A DNA stretch of 64,000 nt from BOG-1155 sp963717985 (lineage in GTDB: Bacteria > Desulfobacterota > Syntrophorhabdia > Syntrophorhabdales > WCHB1-27): positions 372,001-436,000 of the forward strand of contig CAVQYC010000004.1 of NCBI GenBank assembly GCA_963717985.1, given 5' to 3'. The notes under the pieces are model-generated. The model searched no databases. It was given only the letters and a program-made list of their open reading frames with translations, and was not told the DNA's origin. The translations under genes were made by a program, and so were the position numbers. Below are positions 40,005 to 49,113 of this stretch, piece after piece. Numbering within the stretch: the first letter of the stretch is position 1; each line of letters starts with the position of its first letter.

Positions 40005-41370
40005 GCCCCACTCCGGTCACGCGATCCAGGATATGCCATATCCGGTCAATCCACTCCAGGTGGTCCGGCTTCATGAGCACGGAACGGAGGCAGGTAATCG
40101 TCGGCTTGTCCTTTTCGATCTTTCTGTCGTCAAGATCGTAGAATTCCAGGGGCAACTCGGCGAGCGCCAGGTGCAGGTTGTGGTCGCCGGCCTCGGTAAA
40201 CACCCGCCTCGCCAGCTCTGACGATTGACTCACTTTCGGTGCGCCGAGGGCCCAGACAACGATGTCAAGCTCCGGAGAAAACGGCGTCATCACCCGCCCG
40301 TCAGCCACGAGTTTCTCGTACAACGCCATGGCTGCCGACCGGCATTTCCGGAGGCCTTGAGCAAACTCTCCACCTTTGGTCAGGGGGAGCAATCTCTGTG
40401 TCGCCCAAAGGGCAACGGCGGCTGCCCCCGGACGGGAGCATTCAAGGCTGATCTCCCCCAAATGAAGCTCATTTGAGCTGAAGTACGTGTATGGCGAATC
40501 ATGCTTGTAGAAACGGCCTACCGCAGGATCGCGGAATAGCACGCAGCCGCAGCCGTAGGGCTGTAAACCGTGTTTATGAGGGTCAATTACGATGGAATCC
40601 ACCTCGAACAGGCGGTCATAGGTACGACGCGCCGCGGAAGAGAGGTTGTCGGCCAGGCAGAAATATCCACCGTACGCCGCATCGGCATGGAGGCGGAAGC
40701 CGTAGCGGTCGCGTAGCTCAAGCAGCTCGGGCAAGGGGTCGATGGAGCCCGTGGCAGTGGTGCCGATGGTGGCAACGACGGCGCCAACGTCGCCTTTTTT
40801 CAGGCGAAGCTCAAGGGCTCCCATGTCCATGCGGCCAAAGCGATCGCAGGGTATCGTTGCGAATGGCAGCTTGAGCACTGCGCTAATGCGACTGTGGGTA
40901 TAGTGTGCCTGCTGAGAGGCCGCCACCGTGGATGCGGGACGAAGCTGTCCTGCTACCCACAAGGCCTCCAGGTTCGCCATAGTTCCCCCGCCGCACAAGT
41001 GGCCGAGATGCGTATCCCACCCGATCATCCGGGCGATCTCTGCCACTGCGTGCTTTTCCATGGCAGAGCTGGCCCGTCCTCCGTCAAGGGCATGGTTGTT
41101 GGGATTGATCCACATGGCAAGGGCGTAAGCGAGCCTCGCCACGGGATGCGGAGGCTTAAGCATCTGGCCGGCATAAAGAGGATGAAAGTATGGATAATTG
41201 TCCTGGAGACGATCGGCTACCTCTAGAAGCACTTTTTCGATAGCCGGGGCATCCTGGAGCTGGGATGCCAGGGCCGGCAAGTCCCTGAAGCCGGAATCGA
41301 GCCTGTCGAGGGCAGACCGCAATATAGAGAGAGAATCTTTTTCCAGCACCGACGATTCGCTGTCATTCAT
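39997..41370 (-). CDS. PLP-dependent group II decarboxylase
   Basis: The 457-residue protein has group II decarboxylase motifs: HLCGGGTMANLEAL, LHADAAYGGYFCL (Asp stacking to PLP) and IVIDPHKHGLQPYG with the PLP-lysine. Relatives decarboxylate glutamate, aromatic amino acids or cysteine sulfinate, but the residues that decide substrate cannot be judged here. AAGGAG lies before ATG 41370. Confidence 0.88.
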   Translation of the reverse strand: MNDSESSVLEKDSLSILRSALDRLDSGFRDLPALASQLQDAPAIEKVLLEVADRLQDNYPYFHPLYAGQMLKPPHPVARLAYALAMWINPNNHALDGGRASSAMEKHAVAEIARMIGWDTHLGHLCGGGTMANLEALWVAGQLRPASTVAASQQAHYTHSRISAVLKLPFATIPCDRFGRMDMGALELRLKKGDVGAVVATIGTTATGSIDPLPELLELRDRYGFRLHADAAYGGYFCLADNLSSAARRTYDRLFEVDSIVIDPHKHGLQPYGCGCVLFRDPAVGRFYKHDSPYTYFSSNELHLGEISLECSRPGAAAVALWATQRLLPLTKGGEFAQGLRKCRSAAMALYEKLVADGRVMTPFSPELDIVVWALGAPKVSQSSELARRVFTEAGDHNLHLALAELPLEFYDLDDRKIEKDKPTITCLRSVLMKPDHLEWIDRIWHILDRVTGVGLI

Positions 41371-41438
41371 CTATGTGCTCCTTACTTACATGAAGTGGGA
41401 GGAGTAGTCTGCCGGGGCCATCACTTATTGATAGGTGT

Positions 41439-41765
41439 TCATTCCATTGACAAATGCGCGGACATCTCCGATAGTTCTATCTCTTTCGCACCCTCCGGCC
41501 CGAATTTCAAGACTTTGCTGCCGAAATCTCCCTCGTCAATTTTCCCCTTAATCCATTTGTCCCAGGACTCTTTCCGGGCGGAGACAATAGAAGCAAAATC
41601 TCCGGGCTGTTCAAAGCGAGACAATGCCTCATCCTCTATCCACACGCAATAGTTGCACCTCTTTTTCCCCTCTTCTGACACAACATAAAAGTACTGGAAG
41701 TGTGTGGCCCCAGGTTTCAGCCCGTCTTTGATCTGATAGTTTTTGTAGGACCATTGGTTTTCCAT
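41439..41765 (-). CDS. Conserved-looking small protein of unknown function
   Basis: AGGAGG 9 nt before ATG 41765 marks the start of a 108-residue protein; the longer frame to 41921 lacks such a signal. It has aromatic-rich N-terminal segments (NQWSYKNYQI, FQYFYVVSE), CNYCVW and an acidic C-terminus. I recognise no family. It follows the decarboxylase in the opposite sense of transcription order (upstream of it), about 70 bp away. Confidence 0.65.
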   Translation of the reverse strand: MENQWSYKNYQIKDGLKPGATHFQYFYVVSEEGKKRCNYCVWIEDEALSRFEQPGDFASIVSARKESWDKWIKGKIDEGDFGSKVLKFGPEGAKEIELSEMSAHLSME

Positions 41766-42012
41766 CACTCTTCTCCTCCTGTCATGGGCTTGTTCAAGCG
41801 GAGGTGCTCTAGTGCTAAGATAATATCGGATGCTGATGAATACAAGCAACAACGCGCTTACAGAAGGACCCGGGAATGTGTTATCGCTTTCTCGACCGAA
41901 AACTGCAAGTGTTTCGACCAAAGCCGTGCTGCCCGATCTTTATCAGGGCGGTATCCGCGAAGGTGATGTTCCTTTCCGGGTGGAACTACATGCCCGCGAA
42001 CGCATCTGTCTG

Positions 42013-42462
42013 TTACGGAACGGGGACCCGGTCAGACTCTTTCCACGCGGGCGCGAAGACCTGAATGACCACTATGTCTACGCTGCCCGTATTCTTCACG
42101 GTATGGACTTTATTTATCGCGTTAAAATGAACGGTCCCCGGTTTTATTTCGATCGTCTTTCCATCGATCACCATCTGTCCGTTCCCTTCGATCACGTAGA
42201 TCGTCTCCGAATGGGTTTTGTGGAAATGGGGCTTTGCTTCGAAGCCCGGCGCAAATCTCCCGATAAATAGCGTGGCTGTTTCATCCTCGGCCACCTTGAT
42301 CGTTTGGGCCTTCGCTCCGGCCGGCATAGGATTAGCCTTGAGAACGTCTGCGTAATTAACAATGACCTGGCTGAACTGGTCGGCCGCATGGGCAGAAGCA
42401 ACGAAGACAAAGAGCAAAAGAACGACAGTTCCGCAGAGGGCTACGTATCTTTTTGATCTCAC
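42013..42462 (-). CDS. Exported cupin protein
   Basis: A signal peptide (VALCGTVVLLLFVFVASAHA) is followed by a small beta-barrel cupin with the metal-ligand pattern KPHFHKTHSETIYVIEG (motif 1, His-x-His, Glu) and GTVHFNAINKVH (motif 2). At 149 residues it is a single-domain cupin that likely binds a metal in the periplasm. GTG 42462 with AGGAGG 7 nt upstream is preferred to the frame start at 42534. Role unknown. Confidence 0.82.
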   Translation of the reverse strand: MRSKRYVALCGTVVLLLFVFVASAHAADQFSQVIVNYADVLKANPMPAGAKAQTIKVAEDETATLFIGRFAPGFEAKPHFHKTHSETIYVIEGNGQMVIDGKTIEIKPGTVHFNAINKVHTVKNTGSVDIVVIQVFAPAWKESDRVPVP

Positions 42463-42579
42463 AATCCCGCCTCCTGATCTCAGACTTGTTGCAAAATCAA
42501 AACCCGGTTCTTCTCTTTTGTCCAAATCTATCACAGCTTGCAGTCGACAGTCAAGGTGCGTTCTTTCGGTAATTTCGTT

Positions 42580-43398
42580 CTACACCCCCCACTTCACGCC
42601 CGCGTTGGTCAGGGTGGCGCCCGACACATCGACCACGGCGGAACCTCCGTCAATCAGGAGGACCGACCCTGTCATAAAGGACGAGTCATCACTTGCCAGG
42701 TAGCTGCAGATGCCCGTGATCTCTTCGGGCGCCGCAAACCGGCGCAGGGGGATGCCGGATGATACGACCTTGAATACGCCCTCCACATCGGTATTGAGCG
42801 TCTCTTTGAGGCCGCCCAGTGAGTGCTCTATCATAGCCGTCCTGGTACCGCCCGGACATACGACGTTGCTTCTCACTTTGTAAGGGCCGTAATCCAATGC
42901 AACCTGCTGAGTAAGCATGATCAGGCCTGCCTTTGACGACGCGTACGCCGGCATGCCGGGGAGGCAGCGCAAGCCCCCGAGGGAGGCGATATTTATGATC
43001 GAGCCTCCTCCGTTCCTGATCATATAGGGTAGTGCGGCTTTCATAAGAAGGAAGGGGCCGGTAAGGTTTATCTCGATGACCTCGCGCCACACCCCGGGGT
43101 CGAGGTCGGCGACGCTGCCGCCCGGGTCTATGCCGGCATTGTTCACCAGTACGTCAATTCTGCCTCCGAAGTTCACCGTGGCTTCTACCATGCGTGTGGC
43201 GTCTTCGTACTTTGAGACATCGCCGGCGCAGGTTGTTACCGAGCCTGATGGAAGCGAGCCGGCTATCTTGTCGAGCTTTTCCCGGCTTCGCCCCGTTATG
43301 CAGATTCTCGCGCCGTCCGCGACGAATCGTTGCGCAATCGCACTCCCTATGCCCTGACCTCCTCCGGTGATGAGCGCTGTTTTTCCATTCAGATTCAT
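42580..43398 (-). CDS. Short-chain dehydrogenase/reductase
   Basis: A classical SDR of 272 residues: ITGGGQGIGSAIAQ (NAD(P) site), VLVNNAGIDPGG, IINIASLGG, and the catalytic YASSK. It follows the branched-chain-type importer genes in transcription order (about 60 bp after livF), so it may oxidise an imported hydroxy compound, alongside the alcohol and aldehyde dehydrogenases of the same cluster. AAGGAG precedes ATG 43398. Cofactor and substrate are not determined. Confidence 0.9.
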   Translation of the reverse strand: MNLNGKTALITGGGQGIGSAIAQRFVADGARICITGRSREKLDKIAGSLPSGSVTTCAGDVSKYEDATRMVEATVNFGGRIDVLVNNAGIDPGGSVADLDPGVWREVIEINLTGPFLLMKAALPYMIRNGGGSIINIASLGGLRCLPGMPAYASSKAGLIMLTQQVALDYGPYKVRSNVVCPGGTRTAMIEHSLGGLKETLNTDVEGVFKVVSSGIPLRRFAAPEEITGICSYLASDDSSFMTGSVLLIDGGSAVVDVSGATLTNAGVKWGV

Positions 43399-43459
43399 CT
43401 CTCCATCTCCTTTTGAGAATATAGGACCGAGACTTAAGAGTGTTCTCAGTGCCCCTTCT

Positions 43460-44164
43460 TTACAGCCCCAGATACGCTTTTCTTACGTGATCATTCTCCA
43501 TGAGCGTGCAGCATGGCCCTTCAAGGGTCAGTCTGCCGTTTTCGAGCACGCACGCCCGGTCGGCCATTTCCAGGGCCTGTTTCACGTTCTGCTCGACCAA
43601 CAGCACGGTAATCCCCTGTTCCGGCAATAGTTTGATCACCTTGAATATCTCGCTGACTGCCTTGGGCGCAAGGCCGTAAGAGGGCTCGTCGAACATACAG
43701 AGCTTCGGCCTCGACATCAGCCCCCTTCCTATTGCCACCATCTGCTTTTCGCCGCCGCTCAAGGTACGGGCGATCTGCTTTGTTCGCTCCTTCAGTCGGG
43801 GGAAGATCCCGCAGACCCGTTCGAAGGTCTCTTCCCTCAGTCGCCATGCGCCGGCTTGATACGCACCCATCTCCAGGTTTTCGCGCACCGACATGTCAGG
43901 AAAGAGCCTCCCTTCCTGAGGCACCTGGGAGATGCCCAGCTCCACGATCACCGGTGCCTGTTCAGCCTCTATCGGCTTGCCCGAGAACCGGATAGTGCCC
44001 GATGCCCGGCGCACTATGCCCGATATGGTGTTGAGGAGCGTCGTCTTGCCTGCCCCGTTCGCCCCGACCAGGGCGACAATCTCCCCCTCGTGGACCTCGA
44101 AGCTGACGTCCCACAGGGCTTGGACCTTTCCGTAGAAAGTACTCAGGTTCTTGACTGCCAGCAT
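43460..44164 (-). CDS. livF: ABC transporter ATPase, LivF type
   Basis: Walker A (LVGANGAGKTTLLNTI), the signature LSGGEKQMVAIGRGL and Walker B (LCMFDEPSYGLAP) are present; length 234 is normal for LivF. It is the second ATPase of a branched-chain amino acid/aromatic-type (HAAT) importer. It is 4 bp from livG. Confidence 0.93.
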   Translation of the reverse strand: MLAVKNLSTFYGKVQALWDVSFEVHEGEIVALVGANGAGKTTLLNTISGIVRRASGTIRFSGKPIEAEQAPVIVELGISQVPQEGRLFPDMSVRENLEMGAYQAGAWRLREETFERVCGIFPRLKERTKQIARTLSGGEKQMVAIGRGLMSRPKLCMFDEPSYGLAPKAVSEIFKVIKLLPEQGITVLLVEQNVKQALEMADRACVLENGRLTLEGPCCTLMENDHVRKAYLGL

Positions 44165-44168
44165 ACGC

Positions 44169-44891
44169 TCATTCTCCCAGGTATACTTCGATCACCGTTC
44201 TATTCTGCACGATCTCCTGAGGTGTGCCCTCGGCGATCTTTTCTCCATGATGAAGCACGATTATTCTGTCGCATATGCTCATGATCGCCTTCATCACGTG
44301 CTCGATCATCACAATCGTCACCCCTTTCTCACGGATGCTCTTCACCAGCTCCATGGCTTTCGCCACTTCCGTAGGGGTGAGTCCCGCCATCACCTCGTCG
44401 AGAAGGAGTAGGTCCGGATGAGTGGCGAGCGCCCGCGCCACCTCGAGCCTCTTCTGGTTCGCGAGGATCAGGTCCATGGCACGGGCCTCTTTCAATCCCG
44501 CGAGCCCGACAAAATCGAGAATCTCCCCGGTCTCTCCCCGTGCCGGGTCCGAAAGGACCGACCCCTTGGCCCTGCCGAAAAGGTGGCCCAAAAGCACATT
44601 CTCGGACACCGACATCTTGGAAAAGATCTTGACCGATTGAAAGGTCCGCGCGATGCCCATCCTCGCGATCTGGTGGGGCTTGAGGCCCGCAATGCTGGCG
44701 CCTTTGAACCTTATGGCCCCCGAATCGGGCAGGAGGGCGCCCGACACGAGGTTGAATACGGTCGTCTTGCCGGCCCCGTTGGGACCTATGAGACCGACTA
44801 TCTCGCCCGCTTCCACGTGGAAGTCTACCGCCGACGTGGCCGCCAGACCCCCGAAGTGTTTGCTGAGCCCTTCAACCTCCAGTAGTTTCAT
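44169..44891 (-). CDS. livG: ABC transporter ATPase, LivG type
   Basis: The 240-residue protein has Walker A (GLIGPNGAGKTTVFNLVSG) and Walker B (LLLLDEVMAGL). The ABC signature reads ANQKRLEVARAL, where most LivG proteins have a YGQQRRLEIARAL-like form, a slight divergence. Its start overlaps the livM stop by 4 nt. It pairs with LivF. Confidence 0.92.
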   Translation of the reverse strand: MKLLEVEGLSKHFGGLAATSAVDFHVEAGEIVGLIGPNGAGKTTVFNLVSGALLPDSGAIRFKGASIAGLKPHQIARMGIARTFQSVKIFSKMSVSENVLLGHLFGRAKGSVLSDPARGETGEILDFVGLAGLKEARAMDLILANQKRLEVARALATHPDLLLLDEVMAGLTPTEVAKAMELVKSIREKGVTIVMIEHVMKAIMSICDRIIVLHHGEKIAEGTPQEIVQNRTVIEVYLGE

Positions 44892-45853
44892 ATCTTCTCC
44901 CCGTCGCAGGCGACATCAACAGGTCCTCCCTTTCCCCTTTTTCGCCATCTCTCGACAACCCCTTCCAGGCCGTAGGGCATGAAGACGATAACGATAAGCA
45001 TGGTGAGGCCGAAAATAAGCATGTAGTAGTAAGGGAATTTCGTGGTGAGCAGCTCTTCGAGGAGAGAAAAGATGGTCGCCCCCAGGACGGGCGCATAGAG
45101 GTGTCCCATGCCCCCGAAAATGGCCATCAGCACCGGCATGAAGGAGTACTGAATGCTGAAGGCGGTGGTCGGGTCGATGTAGCTCCACCGCATGCACATG
45201 GTCGCTCCCGTGAGGCCCATGAAAAAGGCGCTCACCCCGAAGGTAACGGCTTTTACCCTGTTCACGTTCACGCCCGTATGGGCGGCGGCCTCCTCGGACT
45301 CGCCTATGCTCCGCAGGGCCAGGCCGAACCTGGAGCGCTTGATGAGCCAGGAGGCGAAGAGGACCGCAAGGAAGATTGCCACCATGCCGTAAAAGATGGT
45401 TATAGGCTCCTCGGAAGCGATCAATCTGCCGACCGTCCCCGTAATGTTGACCTCCCACCAGTGGACAAGATTCCGCACAAGCTCGACGAGGCCGAAGGTG
45501 AACATGGTAAAATACATGCCCCGTAGTCGCAGGGTTGCGGAGCCGACAAGATAGGCGAGGATGAAGCTTGCGAGACCGCCGATAAAGATCACAAGCGGCA
45601 GCGGCAGGCTCTCGCTGAGTATGGCCGAGGCATATACGCCCACGCCGAAAAATGCCGCCGGCGCGAGGGATATGTACCCTGTGGGACCGGAGAAGATCGC
45701 CCAGCTGAGCGCCATGACCACGTACATGAGGATATTCGTGACGAGTATGACCGTGTAGGATGACGACGACACATAGACAGGAAGCCCGACCAGCAGTACG
45801 AGCAGGCCGATGAGCATGATGGGTGAGCGGTACCTTTTCCCCGTGCTTTTCAT
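44888..45853 (-). CDS. livM: ABC transporter permease, LivM type
   Basis: A 321-residue permease with about eight to ten membrane helices and the family EAA-like segment SIGESEEAAAHTGVNVNRVK. It forms the channel with LivH. The gene is in the order H, M, G, F with 14 bp or less between genes. Confidence 0.92.
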   Translation of the reverse strand: MKSTGKRYRSPIMLIGLLVLLVGLPVYVSSSSYTVILVTNILMYVVMALSWAIFSGPTGYISLAPAAFFGVGVYASAILSESLPLPLVIFIGGLASFILAYLVGSATLRLRGMYFTMFTFGLVELVRNLVHWWEVNITGTVGRLIASEEPITIFYGMVAIFLAVLFASWLIKRSRFGLALRSIGESEEAAAHTGVNVNRVKAVTFGVSAFFMGLTGATMCMRWSYIDPTTAFSIQYSFMPVLMAIFGGMGHLYAPVLGATIFSLLEELLTTKFPYYYMLIFGLTMLIVIVFMPYGLEGVVERWRKRGKGGPVDVACDGEKI

Positions 45854-45867
45854 GACCGATGTTTACC

Positions 45868-46740
45868 TCATTTCCCCAGGAGTCCCGTGGGCCTTACCAA
45901 GAGCAGGAACAGAAAGATCACGTAGTAGGCAACCATCGAGAGGCCCGGTTGGACGGAGCTGACTACGTAGCCGACAAGGCCAAGTATGAAGCCCCCGATG
46001 AAACTGCCCTTTATGTTGCCCAATCCGCCGAGGACCACCACTATTATGGCGATCAGGGTGTACTGCATGCCCATGACCGGTGTGAGCATGATCGAGGTCA
46101 TGCTCAGCAGCAATCCGCCTAAGGCCGCCATCATGGTGCCAAAACCGAAGCAGAGGGCCAAAACCCTGCTAATGCGCACGCCCATGAGCTCCGCGGCGTC
46201 CGCGTCCTGGGCCGCGGCCCTGATGGCCTTCCCCGTGCGCGTGCTCATCAGGAAGACATAGAAGGCGCCGCCGAGGATCACCGAGGCGATGAGGGTGACG
46301 ATGCGGTTTGCCGAGAAGACGGCCCCCAACACATTGATAGGAAAAGCGAGGTACGAATAGCCTTTGACCGGGGCCCCCCAGATAAGGAGGGCGATATTCT
46401 GGACGACGAAGAGCAGGCCAAAGGATGCGAGCATGGAATTGCCCTCGAAGACCGCGGCAGATTCGGAGGAAGTCCTCAAATGGTTATAGAGTATGCGATA
46501 GATGACAAAGCCCACGGCAAAGAAGAAAGGGGCGCAGATAACCATCGAAAACAAAGGGGTGATGCCTGCCCTGGTGAAGAAGGTCCAGGCGCAAAAGGCG
46601 CCCAGCATGATAAACTCGCCGTGGGCTATGTTCAAAACCCTGGCCACGCCGTACTGCAGGCCGAAGCCGACGGCGATGAGGGCGTATATGCCGCCCGTGA
46701 GCAGGCCGCCGATCGCTATGTCGAGGAACCGTACAATCAT
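45868..46740 (-). CDS. livH: ABC transporter permease, LivH type
   Basis: The 290-residue protein starts LDIAIGGLLTGGIYALIAVG and contains AAAQDADAAELMGVRISRV, the LivH signature, and eight or so membrane helices. It is separated from the binding-protein gene by about 117 bp holding a strong hairpin. Confidence 0.92.
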   Translation of the reverse strand: MIVRFLDIAIGGLLTGGIYALIAVGFGLQYGVARVLNIAHGEFIMLGAFCAWTFFTRAGITPLFSMVICAPFFFAVGFVIYRILYNHLRTSSESAAVFEGNSMLASFGLLFVVQNIALLIWGAPVKGYSYLAFPINVLGAVFSANRIVTLIASVILGGAFYVFLMSTRTGKAIRAAAQDADAAELMGVRISRVLALCFGFGTMMAALGGLLLSMTSIMLTPVMGMQYTLIAIIVVVLGGLGNIKGSFIGGFILGLVGYVVSSVQPGLSMVAYYVIFLFLLLVRPTGLLGK

Positions 46741-46793
46741 GATGACTCTCTCCTGAACCCTATCTCACAGGCCCGAAGACCCGGATTCCTGCT

Positions 46794-46831
46794 GCGATGC
46801 ACGCCGCCTGTCTCCAGGCGGCGTGCATCGC
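46794..46831 (-). terminator. 17-bp stem hairpin between livK and livH
   Basis: GCGATGCACGCCGCCTG (46794-46810) and its exact inverse (46815-46831) enclose a TCTC loop. There is no T-run. In binding-protein-dependent importers such hairpins commonly protect the upstream mRNA or reduce read-through, giving more binding protein than permease. Confidence 0.65.
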
Positions 46832-46857
46832 GTGAGTCGCGAAACCCCGAAGTCTTG

Positions 46858-48096
46858 CTACTTCTTGGCCGGGGGCGGCGGCGGCGCCCAGTTGGGCTTC
46901 GGGTATATCGGTTTCGCCGTCCTCTTTGCCCCCACGTCTATGACTTCCCACACTCCGTTCTGCCACTGCCCGACGAGTCCGGGGAAGTTCTGGAAGACGT
47001 GGTTGGGAAAACTAAAATCGCCCAGGGCCGTATGGTAGGTCTTCTTTGCCATGACGTCCCTTATCTTCGTCTGATTCAGGGTCCCTGCCTCTTCTATGGC
47101 CTGTCCGAAAAACTGGAGAGCAGAGTAGTACATGAGCGTGCCCCAACCCTCAGGCTCGATTCCCCATCTCTTCGTGTATTTCTCGAAGAACTCTTTAGCC
47201 CCGGGGGAGGTCTTGGGGCTCCACGCGCCGGCGCCCATGACGCCGTCGATGCCTTTCGCGGTGAAGGCGTCACGATACCCTGCCAGACAAGGCCCGACGG
47301 TCATGTAGAAGGCCTTCGGGTTGTAGCCGATCTCCATGGCCTGGCCGGTGGCGGGGAAGGCATTCTGAGGGTAAAGAAAAGCGCAGAACGCGTCGGCGCC
47401 TGATGCCTTGGCATCTTTAAGAAGAGGCGTGAAGTCCTGCTGGTCTAGGGGAAAGCTCTTGGCCGCGACGATCTTGATGCCCTTCTTGGGGAATTCTTTC
47501 TGGGCTACCTCGTTATACTCCAGGCCGTGAAGGTCCTGGATATACGCTATGTACGCCGTCTTTACCCCAAGCTCGACAAAAAGGTCTGCCAACGCAGGTA
47601 TGTGGTTGTCAGCACCATTCAACACGTGAAAGTAGTAGGGGTATTTGCTGATCACCTTCTTCAGCTTGACTGCTCCGCCGGACGCTCCCATAAGCACCAT
47701 CTTGTATTTGTTGGCTATGGGTGCAGCCGCGAAGTGAAAGGCCGTATCCCAAGGGGCGAATATCAGGTCTACCTTGTCCTCCACTATGGTCTTCTCGAGG
47801 AGCTTCGTCATGGTGCCCACGTCGCTCTTGTCATCATACATGATGACTTCGAGGGGCAGCCTCTTCCCGTACTCCTTGATGTACAAACCGCCTTTCGCGT
47901 TGACCTCCTCGACCCACATCTTGTACACATTGCCGCTCGTGACCATCACACCCGGGGCGTTCACCCCCGAGAGAGACGTAACCCATCCCACCCGGATCTT
48001 GTCTTTTGCAGCCGCAGCATGAGCAGAGCCGGTACACATGAATGCGACAATCGTGAGCGCTGCAACCAACCCAAAGAACACAATCTTCTTCCTCAT
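46858..48096 (-). CDS. livK: Periplasmic substrate-binding protein, LivK type
   Basis: The 412-residue protein has a signal peptide (FFGLVAALTIVAFMCTGSAHA) and a type I periplasmic binding fold (KIRVGWVTSLSGVNAPG, DKSDVGTMTKLLEKTIVEDK, HVLNGADNHI). ATG 48096, with AGGGGAGG upstream, is preferred to the frame start at 48165. Relatives bind amino acids, amides or aromatic acids. The nearby alcohol and aldehyde dehydrogenase genes suggest a small alcohol or aromatic compound rather than leucine. Confidence 0.88.
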   Translation of the reverse strand: MRKKIVFFGLVAALTIVAFMCTGSAHAAAAKDKIRVGWVTSLSGVNAPGVMVTSGNVYKMWVEEVNAKGGLYIKEYGKRLPLEVIMYDDKSDVGTMTKLLEKTIVEDKVDLIFAPWDTAFHFAAAPIANKYKMVLMGASGGAVKLKKVISKYPYYFHVLNGADNHIPALADLFVELGVKTAYIAYIQDLHGLEYNEVAQKEFPKKGIKIVAAKSFPLDQQDFTPLLKDAKASGADAFCAFLYPQNAFPATGQAMEIGYNPKAFYMTVGPCLAGYRDAFTAKGIDGVMGAGAWSPKTSPGAKEFFEKYTKRWGIEPEGWGTLMYYSALQFFGQAIEEAGTLNQTKIRDVMAKKTYHTALGDFSFPNHVFQNFPGLVGQWQNGVWEVIDVGAKRTAKPIYPKPNWAPPPPPAKK

Positions 48097-48280
48097 GATA
48101 GCCTCCCCTTTTTTGATTGGTCCCCGTGACCTGACACGGTCGTGTTCAGGCCCGGGGCAGTTCAAGCCAAAAGTTCCTTGTACGCCGCCCCATTAACCCG
48201 GTCGATCTCTCCCTCCTCCAGGTCGAAAACATTCCCCACGGACACACGTGCTCCCTTTCCCTTCATATCTTCCGCCGCCC

Positions 48281-49069
48281 TCACACGGGCTGGGCATCGG
48301 GCGGATAAAAGGCCATTGACAGTTTTGTAATCAGGGCGCCGGCAGGCGTGTTGGCCATAGCGCCATCTTCGCCGATCGCAAAAAACTTGCCTGTCTCTCT
48401 CATCTGATCCCAGTTATGAAAGAAGACGGTGGAAACAGGAAGGCCGAACTCGCGAAAGGCAAAGATATACTGGTTGTCGTCAAACTTGTAGGTGGTGTGA
48501 AAATCGACATCCGCCTCGCCGCGAAGGGGTCCGATGACGCAGTGCCACACGTAGCGCTGGGTATTGAGATAGACATGTTCGAAACATTGATTGGGGTTGT
48601 AATTGTAGAGGGCCCGCAAGCCTATCAGGTCGCGGGTCGGCGCCGGTGTGCGCCCCGCCGGAGGGCGTGCGGGGTCGCCGAGCACGCCCGGCGAGAATTG
48701 ATGGACGGCCCTGGGTTCTCTCCCGACGTCGCCTTCGCGCATGATGGTGCGGACACCGAGGACGCGCCGTGTCTGGGTGTTCACTATGAAGGTCTGAGAC
48801 TGGCGGGGTTCGTCGACAAAGGTCATATCGATAAAGTATGTGTGAGGTGCGACTTCGACCGCCTCGTACCAGTCCGTGCCTCCCTTGCCGCCCTCCTGCC
48901 ACACAACTTTATTGCGATCGACGAAATTGAGATCGAAGGCCGACCCCGAGTCGAGGGTCAGCTTCATCGTCCGATTGACCAGCGCCTCTGTCTGAGGAAG
49001 ACGGTGGAAGGCCAACTCGGATGCATAGTCTTCATACTTGTAATTTGTTTCACCCTCACGCTGTGACAT
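48281..49069 (-). CDS. MoaF-like protein
   Basis: The 262-residue protein matches the MoaF layout: an N-terminal lipocalin-like half (FDLNFVDRNKVVW) and a C-terminal half with LIGLRALYNYNPNQCFEHVY, then YVWHCVIGPLRGEADVD and MRETGKFFAIGEDG. MoaF was named for a molybdenum-cofactor locus but in known operons is linked to amine or aromatic-alcohol metabolism, so its function remains unclear. ATG 49069 has GGAGGT 6 nt upstream; the ATG at 49075 is too close to that site. It is between livK and the aldehyde dehydrogenase gene. Confidence 0.78.
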   Translation of the reverse strand: MSQREGETNYKYEDYASELAFHRLPQTEALVNRTMKLTLDSGSAFDLNFVDRNKVVWQEGGKGGTDWYEAVEVAPHTYFIDMTFVDEPRQSQTFIVNTQTRRVLGVRTIMREGDVGREPRAVHQFSPGVLGDPARPPAGRTPAPTRDLIGLRALYNYNPNQCFEHVYLNTQRYVWHCVIGPLRGEADVDFHTTYKFDDNQYIFAFREFGLPVSTVFFHNWDQMRETGKFFAIGEDGAMANTPAGALITKLSMAFYPPDAQPV

Positions 49070-49113
49070 GTTCATACCTCCATCAGGAAAAATTGCAACC
49101 CTTGATCCCTTCG

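Noticed and set aside
46480..47403. 307-residue plus-strand frame over livH and livK
   Set aside because: It runs across two well-supported minus-strand genes and a hairpin and shows no protein family features.
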